Part shown: piece after piece, positions 27,372 through 34,817 of the stretch
Position numbering within the stretch: position 1 is the stretch's first letter
How the letters are laid out: each line of letters starts with the position of its first letter
Assembly: GCA_965229885.1 (NCBI GenBank)
Contig: CBDDJX010000003.1
Coordinates: 1,798,001-1,862,000 of the forward strand
Direction: 5' to 3'
From: DATLLJ01 sp965229885
GTDB lineage: Bacteria > Acidobacteriota > Vicinamibacteria > Vicinamibacterales > CAVVIG01
DNA length: 64,000 nucleotides
Position numbers and translations under genes: made by a program
The notes under the pieces: model-generated
The model's input: only the letters and a program-made list of their open reading frames with translations
What the model was told of the DNA's origin: nothing
Database searches by the model: none

Positions 27372-29255
27372 ATGCCCCTTGGTACATTCATCACGCTGGA
27401 CCATGTCTCCATCGCTTTCGGCCATCTGCCTCTACTGGATGACGTTGCGCTGCAAGTCGAGCCGCGCGCGCGCGTGGCCGTGATTGGCCGCAACGGCACG
27501 GGCAAGTCGACGCTATTGAAGATCATCAGCGGCGAGCTGCCGGCGGATGCCGGCCTTGGCAGCAACATCTGGCGGCAGCCCGGGTTGCGCATCGCGCGGC
27601 TTGAACAGGACGTGCCGCTGTCCGCCAGCCGATCGGTGTTCGAAGTCGTCGCCGAAGGGCACACGCATCATCTCGAAGAAGACGAGGCCTGGCTGAAGGA
27701 ACACCATGTTGACGTCGTGTTGTCGCGGCTGGCGCTGCCGGCGGACGCGATCGTCGACACGCTGTCTGGCGGATGGCGCCGGCGCGTCCTGCTGGCGCGC
27801 GCGCTCGTCGGACAGCCCGATCTGCTCCTGCTCGACGAGCCGACCAATCACCTCGACATCGACGCCATCATCTGGCTCGAAGATTTCCTGGCGAGCTATG
27901 CGGGCGCGGTCATGTTCGTCACGCACGATCGCGCCTTCCTTCAGCGGCTCGCCACACGCATCGTCGAGCTCGACCGCGGACAGCTGACGTCGTGGCCGGG
28001 CGACTACGCGACGTATCTGCGCCGGAAGGAAGAGGCGCTGGCCGGCGAAGCGGCCGAGCAGACGCGGTTCGACAAGAAGCTCGCGGAAGAAGAGGTCTGG
28101 CTGCGGCAGGGGATCAAGGCACGGCGGACGAGGAATGAAGGCCGCGTGCGCGCGCTGATGGCGATGCGCGCGGAGCGCGCGGCGAGGCGCGAGCAGATGG
28201 GCGATGTCCGTGTGCAGGTGGAACGCGCCGACGCGTCGGGCAAGCTGGTGTTCGAAGTCAAACACGCGAGCAAGTCGTACGGGTCGGTCTCCGTCATTCG
28301 CGACTTCTCGACCCGCATCATGCGCGGCGACCGGATCGGTCTGATCGGCCCGAACGGGGCGGGGAAGACGACCCTGCTGCGGCTGCTGCTTGGAGAGCTG
28401 CAACCGGACGAGGGCGACGTGCGGCACGGGGCGAACGTGCAGATCGCGTACTACGACCAGCAGCGCGAGCAACTCGATCCAGAGCGGACCGTGTTCGACA
28501 CGATCGGCGAGGGCAACGACACGGTCACGGCGAACGGACGGACCCGGCACGTGAACGCCTATTTGAGCGACTTCCTGTTTTCCAAACAGCGCGCCAGTTC
28601 GCCGGTGAAGGCGTTGTCAGGCGGCGAGCGCAACCGGCTGCTGCTGGCGCGCCTGTTCACGCGGCCGGCCAATGTGCTCGTGCTCGACGAGCCGACCAAC
28701 GATCTCGACATCGAAACGCTGGAACTATTCGAAGAGGAGCTCGTCGAATGGCCCGGCACGCTGCTGCTCGTCAGCCACGATCGTGTGTTCCTGGACAACA
28801 TCGTCACGAGCACGATCGTGTTCGAAGGCGACGGGCGCGTACAGGAATACGTTGGCGGATACGAGGATTGGCTGCGGCAGCGAAGTGTAGATCTAAGCGC
28901 CGCCGCCAAGGCGGCGGCGGTCAAGAAGGGCCGCGCCACACCCGCTTCTGTTGTAGCGCAGAACGCTGGTTCTACAGGACGCGGATCAGGCGTCGCGCAG
29001 AACTTCAGTTCTGCCGTGCCACGCGTGAAGAAGAAGCTCTCCTACAAGGAACAGCGCGAGCTCGCCGCACTGCCATCGTGCATCGAGGCACTCGAAGCCG
29101 AGCAGCGCGATCTGCGCGCGCAGATTGCGGACGCCGACTTCTACAAGACGGCGCGCGCGGGCATCGAGGCGGCGCTGGCCCGCGTCGACCCACTGGCGCG
29201 GGAACTCACTGACACGTACGCCCGCTGGCACGACCTCGAATCGCGCAAGCCCTGA
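27372..29255 (+). CDS. uup: ABC-F ATPase, Uup family
   Basis: Cytosolic twin-ATPase of the Uup branch, linked to ribosome function and, in E. coli, to precise transposon excision. The 627 residues contain GRNGTGKSTLLKIISGE, LSGGWRRRVLLARAL, LLLDEPTNHLDIDAIIWLED, then GPNGAGKTTLLRLLLGEL, LSGGERNRLLLARLF and VLVLDEPTNDLDIETLELFE. The C-terminal coiled coil (LSYKEQRELAALPSCIEALE) is the Uup DNA-binding arm. The linker before it (about residues 527-549) contains two copies of palindromic repeat type B translated in frame. ATG 27372 has a GGAGG just upstream. Confidence 0.93.
   Translation: MPLGTFITLDHVSIAFGHLPLLDDVALQVEPRARVAVIGRNGTGKSTLLKIISGELPADAGLGSNIWRQPGLRIARLEQDVPLSASRSVFEVVAEGHTHHLEEDEAWLKEHHVDVVLSRLALPADAIVDTLSGGWRRRVLLARALVGQPDLLLLDEPTNHLDIDAIIWLEDFLASYAGAVMFVTHDRAFLQRLATRIVELDRGQLTSWPGDYATYLRRKEEALAGEAAEQTRFDKKLAEEEVWLRQGIKARRTRNEGRVRALMAMRAERAARREQMGDVRVQVERADASGKLVFEVKHASKSYGSVSVIRDFSTRIMRGDRIGLIGPNGAGKTTLLRLLLGELQPDEGDVRHGANVQIAYYDQQREQLDPERTVFDTIGEGNDTVTANGRTRHVNAYLSDFLFSKQRASSPVKALSGGERNRLLLARLFTRPANVLVLDEPTNDLDIETLELFEEELVEWPGTLLLVSHDRVFLDNIVTSTIVFEGDGRVQEYVGGYEDWLRQRSVDLSAAAKAAAVKKGRATPASVVAQNAGSTGRGSGVAQNFSSAVPRVKKKLSYKEQRELAALPSCIEALEAEQRDLRAQIADADFYKTARAGIEAALARVDPLARELTDTYARWHDLESRKP
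28953..29019 (+). repeat. Two palindromic repeats type B inside the uup linker
   Basis: GTAGCGCAGAACGCTGGTTC (28953 onward) and GTCGCGCAGAACTTCAGTTC (28992 onward) are tandem imperfect palindromes with arms GCAGAAC/GTTCTGC. A related element sits at 44031-44056 between gcvH and gcvP. Here they are translated as the AQNAGST and AQNFSSA segments. Confidence 0.75.
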
Positions 29256-29267
29256 TACGATCCGCCG

Positions 29268-29618
29268 ATGCGAATCCTCAACCGCACCGCCGTCAGCGTG
29301 GTCGCCAGGCAGCCATATATCGACTGGACCAGGAAGCACGACGCGGATGCCACGAAGGGCATCTTGACGGTCGCGCGCGTCAAGCCATACGGCACCGCCA
29401 TCCTGCTCCCGGAATTCGAGCTCGAAGAGGATGTTCAGGAGTGGATCGAGGAAAACGCGCTGTGGCTCTTCGAATTTCAGCTCTCCTCCTGGACGGAAGT
29501 GGAATCGACCTGGCCGCAAACCCGTGATTTCAAGACGTTTCGCGAGTGGTTCCGCGTCGACATTCATGCCACGGTCATCGACGAGGCGGACGATGAAATC
29601 GAGAGCGAAGAGTTGTAG
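29268..29618 (+). CDS. Hypothetical protein, 116 aa
   Basis: Unrecognised. The protein starts MRILNRTAVSVVARQPYIDW and continues with a basic stretch, then an acidic helical half rich in tryptophan (VQEWIEENALWLFEF; TEVESTWPQTRDFKTFREWF) and a very acidic tail ending ESEEL. No signal peptide, cysteine or membrane segment. It follows uup by 12 bases and may be co-transcribed. Composition and length look like a small conserved cytosolic protein. No function is proposed. Confidence 0.65.
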   Translation: MRILNRTAVSVVARQPYIDWTRKHDADATKGILTVARVKPYGTAILLPEFELEEDVQEWIEENALWLFEFQLSSWTEVESTWPQTRDFKTFREWFRVDIHATVIDEADDEIESEEL

Positions 29619-29654
29619 ACTGGCGCTGCGTTCTGTTCGGAAACGAAGGATGAC

Positions 29655-30107
29655 ATGCGGAACCTGAGAGTTCTGGCCGTCGGCGTTGCCATAGCGATGG
29701 CATCCGCAGCGTGCAGCAAACCCGCGGGAACCCTTAAGGCGGCCGAGGAAACCCTCGGCGCAGCTGGTTGAAACCGTCTACTCCGGCTACAAGGACTTTG
29801 GCAGCGTCATGTTCCCGGCGCACCTCGCGCGGACATAGCGAGGGCATCTAGTCCTGGCAACGGCCACAACGACGCGTTTCTCATGGTCTATCTTCCGAAG
29901 GAGAAGATCCTGATCGAGATGGATGCGTTCACGCCGCTCGCGGCGGATGCGCCGCTGCCGGCCGTGCCGAATCCGTACACGGTGAACCTTGAAAACATTC
30001 TGCGCTTAAAGCTGGACGTTCGACAGATTGCGGCGCTCCACGGGCCGCATGTGACGACGATGGCCGATGTGCGGGCGGCGATCGGCGTGAAGACCGCGAC
30101 GAACTAG
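29655..30107 (+). pseudogene. Metallo-beta-lactamase-fold hydrolase with large deletion
   Basis: ATG 29655 starts a lipoprotein signal (VLAVGVAIAMASAACSKPAG). It reaches a stop, after which fragments LVETVYSGYKDFGSVMFPAH, a TAG, and then (from 29883) MVYLPKEKILIEMDAFTP and LDVRQIAALHGPHVTTMADV follow in order. These match the beginning and end of periplasmic MBL-fold proteins, where GHNDxxLMVYLPKEK follows the zinc site. The central region with the HxHxDH zinc ligands is gone. The rest shows several stops, so this is a clear remnant. Confidence 0.75.
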
Positions 30108-30862
30108 GCGAAAACGGCCAGCACCGGCGCGTGGTCGCTGGTGCCGACCTCTTTCTGCACCGGACAGGCAGTGGCCGTTGATGCGAGGGGTGCGCTCGCG
30201 AAGATGTAATCCAGCCGCCACCCGATGTTGCGCTGCCGCATGTTGCGCCACGGTGCCCACCACGTGAACAGGCCGTCGTTATGGGGGTCGAGCGCGCGCC
30301 CCACGTCGACCAGGCCGCGGCCGATGATCCGCTCGAGCCGCGCCCGCTCCTCAGGGAGTTGGCCGATCGCGCTCGGCTTGCGCTCCTTCGGATGCACGTC
30401 CCGTTCGGTCCGCGCCACGTTCATGTCGCCGCAGAGCGCAAGGCGCCGGCCTCTCGACTGAAAGGTCGCCGCGTACCCGTCCATCGACTCGAGGAACGTC
30501 ATCTTGGCGGCGAAATCCTTGCCCCCGTTCGGGACGTAGATGGACGCGACCGTCAGGTCCCCTTCGGCCGTCCGCAGGTCGACAGTCGCGATGCGGTTCT
30601 CGTAGTTGAACTCGGGATGCGAAAAGGCCGGTCGTTCGGGCGCAATCGACTTGCTGACGTGCAGGCCGACGCCGGAATAGCCTTTGCCGCCGTGCCAGTA
30701 GCACCAGTAGCCCTCCATCGCGGAGAGGGCTTCCGGCACTTGGTCGGATGTCGCCTTGATTTCCTGTAGGCAGACGACGTCCGGGCGCTCACGCTCGATC
30801 CATTCCTGGACCTGCGCCTGTCGCGCCCGAATGCCGTTCACGTTCCAGGTGGCGATCTTCAG
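30104..30862 (-). CDS. xthA: Exodeoxyribonuclease III (AP endonuclease)
   Basis: Mg-dependent 3'-exonuclease and AP endonuclease in base excision repair. Motifs are ATWNVNGIRAR, VVCLQEIKAT, GYSGVGLHV, CGDMNVARTERDVHP, the RLDYIFAS block and TSDHAPVLAVFA with the catalytic histidine. The natural N-terminus KIATWNVNGIR requires starting at CTG 30860-30862, whose C lies in the last sense codon of the ferredoxin gene and whose TG is shared with the ferredoxin TGA. Standard callers would use GTG 30841 and lose the first strand, including the metal-site asparagine. Length 252 fits. Confidence 0.9.
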   Translation of the reverse strand: MKIATWNVNGIRARQAQVQEWIERERPDVVCLQEIKATSDQVPEALSAMEGYWCYWHGGKGYSGVGLHVSKSIAPERPAFSHPEFNYENRIATVDLRTAEGDLTVASIYVPNGGKDFAAKMTFLESMDGYAATFQSRGRRLALCGDMNVARTERDVHPKERKPSAIGQLPEERARLERIIGRGLVDVGRALDPHNDGLFTWWAPWRNMRQRNIGWRLDYIFASAPLASTATACPVQKEVGTSDHAPVLAVFA

Positions 30863-31236
30863 GAAAAGTTCGGGTGCGCCGCCGCACGCTCGGCCGCCGG
30901 AATGGCCATGATGTCCGTCCGCGCCGCGACGTGCGCCTTCACGATCGCTTCGGCCTGCGCCACCAGGTCGGCATCGTCAATCCGGTAGATGGCGTTCGCC
31001 TCGATCAGATCTTTCTGATGCGACGGCGTCGAGTCGATGCTCTCGTAGATGGCGGACACCGGGCACGCGGGTACGCACGCGCCGCAGTCGATGCACTCGT
31101 CCGGATGGATATAGAGCATCGTCGCTTCCGCGAACTGCGGCTCGTCCTTGCGCGGATGGATGCAATCGACGGGGCACACGTCCACGCAGGCCGTGTCCTT
31201 GGTTTCAATGCAGGGGTCGGTGATGATGAAGGGCAT
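30859..31236 (-). CDS. fdxA: 7Fe/8Fe-type ferredoxin (FdxA-like)
   Basis: Electron-transfer protein with two iron-sulfur clusters. The 125 residues begin MPFIITDPCIETKDTACVDV, with CVDVCPVDCIH and, after a 25-residue insertion, CIDCGACVPACPVSAIY. The spacing C-x7-C-x3-C near the N-terminus and the second C-x2-C-x2-C-x3-CP motif are as in Azotobacter-type FdxA. The stop TGA overlaps the CTG start of xthA, so the two are translationally coupled. Redox partners are unknown. Confidence 0.9.
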   Translation of the reverse strand: MPFIITDPCIETKDTACVDVCPVDCIHPRKDEPQFAEATMLYIHPDECIDCGACVPACPVSAIYESIDSTPSHQKDLIEANAIYRIDDADLVAQAEAIVKAHVAARTDIMAIPAAERAAAHPNFS

Positions 31237-31271
31237 ACGTGCGCGTCTCCGTATATCAAGTGTCTATGGGC

Positions 31272-31299
31272 GTCCGCCTTCGCCAAGGCTACGGCGGAT
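31272..31299 (+). repeat. Palindromic repeat type D, second copy
   Basis: GTCCGCCTTCGCCAAGGCTA followed by CGGCGGAT, an imperfect hairpin (CCGCC/GGCGG) upstream of fdxA. It is similar in reverse to 12305-12335. Confidence 0.6.
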
Positions 31300-31379
31300 C
31301 GGGCTCGCCGCTCGCAGAGCCCACGGATTATACCTTAGAGGACCGGGCACAGAGGCTGGAGGCCGGAGGCTAGGGTCCG

Positions 31380-31408
31380 TCCTGCTTATCCGGTTGTTTC
31401 AGCACGCC
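31380..31408 (+). repeat. IS1595 left terminal inverted repeat
   Basis: The 29-base left end, beginning TCCTGCTTATCCGGTTGTTT. Confidence 0.85.
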
Positions 31409-31428
31409 ACCATAGGTAGTGTAGGCGC

Positions 31429-32388
31429 GTGCCGCGCTCTTCGTTTCCAAAGAATTTACCCGAATTTCAGCGTCAAGTCGCGACCGAAGAGGCCTGCGAG
31501 CAGTACCTGGTGGCGTGCCGCTGGCCGGAGGGTTTCGCCTGCCCACGCTGTGGACACCGGCGTGCGTACGCCGTGGCGAAGCGGCGCTGGCAGTGTGCCG
31601 AGTGCCGGCATCAGGTGTCGTTGACGGCCGGGACGATTCTGCACAACACGAAGACCCCGCTGACCCAATGGTTCTGGGCCGCGTATCTGATGACGACCGA
31701 CAAGCACGGCATCTCGGCGCTCTGGCTGCAGCGCCAGCTCGGCCTGCGCCGGTATGAAACCGCATGGATGATGCTTCACAAACTGCGGCGAGCGATGGTC
31801 AATGCGGCGCGGGAGCCCCTCCACGGCGACGTGGAAGTCGACGACACGTGGATTGGCGGTCCTCAGCCCGGGATCAAAGGGAGTCGACAGTTGAAAGATC
31901 GTCGCGCGGTCCCTGTCCTGGTGGCCGTCGAGCAGCGCGGTGATCGGTCGGGCCGTATCCGTATGGTGGTGCTGCCGAATTTCACAGCGGTCACCAGGGC
32001 CACCCTGCTCAAAGCGACCGTCGCTCCCGGCTCGACGGTCTACACCGATGGCCTTGCAGGATTCGCGGGCCTGCACGCCGCGGGTTATCGGCACACCGCC
32101 CTCAAGCAGCCGGTGCAATCCGCCTTGCGCAAGGGCGCCGGTTCGGTCGTGCCGCTCGCAGACCGTGCGATCGGGAATCTCCAGCGCTGGCTGATCGGCA
32201 CGTATCACGGCGTCAGCCGCGCTCAACTGCAGGTCTACCTGGACGAGTTCGTCTTTCGACATAATCGGCGAAAGCGGCCCATGGCCGCGTTCCAAACGTT
32301 ACTCGGCCTCGGCACCGCCCGCGCGCCGACACCCTACCGTCGCATTCGGGGCGGACACGATATGCTCAAGACGCCTGAGGGTGGCTGA
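31429..32388 (+). CDS. IS1595-family transposase
   Basis: Full-length 319-residue transposase. N-terminal zinc ribbon (CPRCGHRRAYAV ... CAECRHQVSLTAGT) is followed by FHNTKTPL-like LHNTKTPLTQWFWAAYLMTT, GISALWLQRQLGLRRYETAW, and the ISXO2-like DDE domain with the first aspartate in VEVDDTWIGG, the second in VYTDGLAGF, and RHNRRKRP near the end. No stop or frameshift. Given the near-identical terminal repeats it looks recently active. Confidence 0.92.
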   Translation: MPRSSFPKNLPEFQRQVATEEACEQYLVACRWPEGFACPRCGHRRAYAVAKRRWQCAECRHQVSLTAGTILHNTKTPLTQWFWAAYLMTTDKHGISALWLQRQLGLRRYETAWMMLHKLRRAMVNAAREPLHGDVEVDDTWIGGPQPGIKGSRQLKDRRAVPVLVAVEQRGDRSGRIRMVVLPNFTAVTRATLLKATVAPGSTVYTDGLAGFAGLHAAGYRHTALKQPVQSALRKGAGSVVPLADRAIGNLQRWLIGTYHGVSRAQLQVYLDEFVFRHNRRKRPMAAFQTLLGLGTARAPTPYRRIRGGHDMLKTPEGG

Positions 32389-32402
32389 CCACAACCCATA
32401 GC

Positions 32403-32431
32403 GGCCTGCTGAGACAACCGGATAAGCAGGA
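32403..32431 (-). repeat. IS1595 right terminal inverted repeat
   Basis: Reverse complement of the left end with about three mismatches, 15 bases after the transposase stop. Confidence 0.85.
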
Positions 32432-32473
32432 TGCAGTCTAACCCTCTAACCTCAGTTGCGATACGATCAGGCC

Positions 32474-33211
32474 GTGAGCACACCAGCCGCCCAGCCCAGA
32501 CGAGGACCAGAGCCGCCGGACATCAGCGAAAAGGGGGGCATGAAGGATGGCCAGCCGCAGCGCTCCGACGCGCGGCTGTTCATGCAGTTTCTCGCCTTCG
32601 GCGCCTGCCCAGACGTCGGTCCGCTGGCCGCCGCCCTGTCGCGAGCGGGTATCGCCGGTGTGCTGTACGAGGACGTCAACGATCCGCGCGGCATCGCGCT
32701 CCTCGCCTTCGATCGGGATCCTGCGTTCTTCGTCGATCGTGTCCGTCCGCTCCTGAACGCCGGCCCGTTCGCCGTGCTCGCGCAGAAACCCGAATATGCG
32801 ATGCTCGGCCGCACGTATTCGCTCGGCTATGAGCCCGATCTCGTCGACGTCCTCGTGCACCGGCCCCGACGCACCGTGCTCAACCGGGACTGGCCGTGGG
32901 CGGTCTGGTATCCGCTGCGGCGCAGCGGCCGGTTCGCGCAGCTTCCACCGGAAGAGCAGCGGACGATTCTTGCCGAGCATGGCGCTATCGGCATGGCGTA
33001 CGGCGCCGGCGACTACGCCCACGACATCCGCCTGGCCTGCCACGGCCTCGACAAGGGCGACAACGACTTCATCATCGGCCTCATCGGCAAGGACCTGTAT
33101 CCGCTCTCATCGATTGTCCAGGCCATGAGGAAGACGCAGCAGACCGCGCTCTATCTGGAACGCCTCGGCCCGTTCTTCGTTGGCCGGGCTGTGTGGCAGT
33201 CAGAGCTCTAG
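32474..33211 (+). CDS. Chlorite dismutase-family (Cld/HemQ-like) protein
   Basis: Belongs to the Cld superfamily, haem-binding alpha/beta-barrel proteins that include chlorite dismutase and coproheme decarboxylase HemQ. Recognisable blocks are DISEKGG near the start, LFMQFLAFGACPD, YEDVNDPRGIALLAF, then WYPLRRSGRFAQLPPEEQR, and the C-terminal IRLACHGLDKGDNDFIIGLI. The histidine in LACHGLD is a candidate proximal ligand but I cannot be certain. GTG 32474 is preferred over ATG 32540 because DISEKGG is conserved in the family. Function, chlorite versus other, is not predictable. It lies immediately beside the IS1595 end. Confidence 0.8.
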   Translation: MSTPAAQPRRGPEPPDISEKGGMKDGQPQRSDARLFMQFLAFGACPDVGPLAAALSRAGIAGVLYEDVNDPRGIALLAFDRDPAFFVDRVRPLLNAGPFAVLAQKPEYAMLGRTYSLGYEPDLVDVLVHRPRRTVLNRDWPWAVWYPLRRSGRFAQLPPEEQRTILAEHGAIGMAYGAGDYAHDIRLACHGLDKGDNDFIIGLIGKDLYPLSSIVQAMRKTQQTALYLERLGPFFVGRAVWQSEL

Positions 33212-33299
33212 CCACGAGACACAAAACACTCTTACGACGATCAGTGCAGAACTCTGGGAACACGCAGAGAAAGGTGCTCTGCGGGCTCTGCGGTTTCTG

Positions 33300-33735
33300 C
33301 GTCTACCCGAGCCGTGCCAGATACTTGTTCAGGTCAGATTTGAACTCGTACAGGAGCACATCAAATTCCGCATCGCCGAATGTTTCGAGGGTCGGGATGT
33401 CCGCGGGATCGACGATGACCGCGCCGCAAGCTCTCATGTCGGCGATTGCCGCCTCGGCGACACGATCGACCCGTCGGTCTCCGTTCCGACCGCGGCAGCT
33501 GCGAGGTTGGCTGCTGCCGCGACTGCCGATCCTGAGCTCGAGCCAGAGGAACTGCGATCGAGTGCGTACGGGTTCCGGGTCTGCCCGCCGCGGGCACTCC
33601 AGCGATCCGCCGTGGTGATGTTGTCTTTAACGACGATTGGGATGCCGTGCAGCGGCCCCCGCGGTCCACGCGTCCGGCGCTCCGCGTCGAGCTGGTCCGC
33701 AATCGTCAGCGCGTCGGGACTGATCTCGATGCGCT
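33300..33735 (-). pseudogene. Amidase-signature enzyme, remnant with internal deletion
   Basis: Blocks of an amidase (GatA-like) occur in the right order but with stops and frame changes: RIEISPDALTIADQLDAERR, RGPLHGIPIVVKDNITTADR (with the catalytic lysine), GQTRNPYALDRSSSGSSSGS and GTETDGSIV, then a jump to VIVDPADIPTLETFGDAEFD and LLYEFKSDLNKYLARLG. The middle catalytic region and the C-terminus are missing. The DNA between the Cld gene and here (33212-33299) shows nothing else. Confidence 0.72.
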
Positions 33736-33739
33736 AGCG

Positions 33740-34762
33740 TCACCGGATGCGATCGGCGAGCAGCGCCACGGCTATTGCGTAGGAATGCGCGCAGTTGTAC
33801 TTCAGCAGCGCGTCGTAGTTGTCGTAGACGAGGAAGTGTCGCGACGAACCGGAGACCAGCGACGCGGTCAGGTCCGTCGTCGGCAGCTCGGCCCCATTGG
33901 TCAGGCGGACGCCCAGTTCCTGCCAGCGGGCCATCGGCAGCGCGACGGTCATGTCGCGCCGTGCCACGCACGATCCGGTGCGCCGCTCGACGTCGTCCGC
34001 GATCGTCTTCACGACTTCGCGCGACACCTTCACTTCGCGCCCCCACTTCTCTCCAGCCTTCCACCCGTGCGCTTTCAGGTAGTTCGCAATCGACGCGAAC
34101 ACGTCCGGGGGCGACGACCAGATGTCGCTGCGGCCGTCCTGGTCGAAATCCTCGGCCCACTTCAGATAGCTCGACGGCATGAACTGCGGCTGGCCCATCG
34201 CGCCGGCCCACGATCCGCGCATCCGCGGGACGTCGATGTTGCCGCGGTCGAGAATTTCCATGGCGCTCAGCAGCTCGCCGCGAAAAAACGCAGACCGCCG
34301 CGGATCCCACGCAAGCGTCGCCAGTGCGGCAATCGTTGGGTGGACGCCGCTGAACTTGCCGAAGTTCGACTCGAGCCCCCAGATGCTGATGATGATGCGC
34401 GGAGAGACGCCGTAGCGATTGAGCACTTCGGTGAGCACCTTGCGGTGCCGGGTCGACATCTCCTGGGCGGTGCCGATGACCTTCGGTTTCAGCTGGCGGG
34501 CGATGTATCGCTCGAGCGGCAGCACCGTTTCGGCCTGCGTCCGATCGCGCTCGAGGACGGTCGGATCAGGCTCCTCGACGGTCGCGAGCGCCTGGTCGAC
34601 GATGTCCGGTCGAATCCCTCGCCCCAGCGCGTCGGCGCGGACGCCGGCGAGCCATTCGGAAAACGACGGACGGGTCGCAGGTTGCTCGGATGGCGCCTGC
34701 GCAGACAACGACGCGATCCCGCAAAGGCACATAGCGCACAGCACGGAACGAGTCACGATCAC
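33740..34762 (-). CDS. Membrane-associated lytic murein transglycosylase (MltB-type)
   Basis: Cleaves the glycan strand of peptidoglycan. A signal peptide (VLCAMCLCGIASLSAQAPS) precedes a family-3 lytic transglycosylase domain with the catalytic glutamate in IISIWGLESNFGKFSG, then TIAALATLAWDPRRSAFFRG, GSWAGAMGQPQFMPSSYLKW and DFDQDGRSDIWSS. The signal has no evident lipobox cysteine in the right position, so it may be periplasmic. 340 residues, normal length, intact, in a cluster of exported proteins on the same strand. Confidence 0.9.
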   Translation of the reverse strand: MIVTRSVLCAMCLCGIASLSAQAPSEQPATRPSFSEWLAGVRADALGRGIRPDIVDQALATVEEPDPTVLERDRTQAETVLPLERYIARQLKPKVIGTAQEMSTRHRKVLTEVLNRYGVSPRIIISIWGLESNFGKFSGVHPTIAALATLAWDPRRSAFFRGELLSAMEILDRGNIDVPRMRGSWAGAMGQPQFMPSSYLKWAEDFDQDGRSDIWSSPPDVFASIANYLKAHGWKAGEKWGREVKVSREVVKTIADDVERRTGSCVARRDMTVALPMARWQELGVRLTNGAELPTTDLTASLVSGSSRHFLVYDNYDALLKYNCAHSYAIAVALLADRIR

Positions 34763-34817
34763 GTCTTAAGTCTACCGCGCTGAGGTCATGACAGGAATAG
34801 CGGGAAAAGCATACCAT

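Larger units (their letters stand above)
31380..32431 (+). mobile_element. Complete IS1595-family insertion sequence (1052 bp)
   Basis: Bounded by 29-base inverted repeats that match at 26 or more positions: 31380-31408 (TCCTGCTTATCCGGTTGTTT and on) and 32403-32431. It holds one intact transposase. I cannot recognise a clear target-site duplication in the flanks (GGTCCG on the left, TGCAGT on the right), so either it has diverged or the true ends are a few bases off. Confidence 0.85.
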
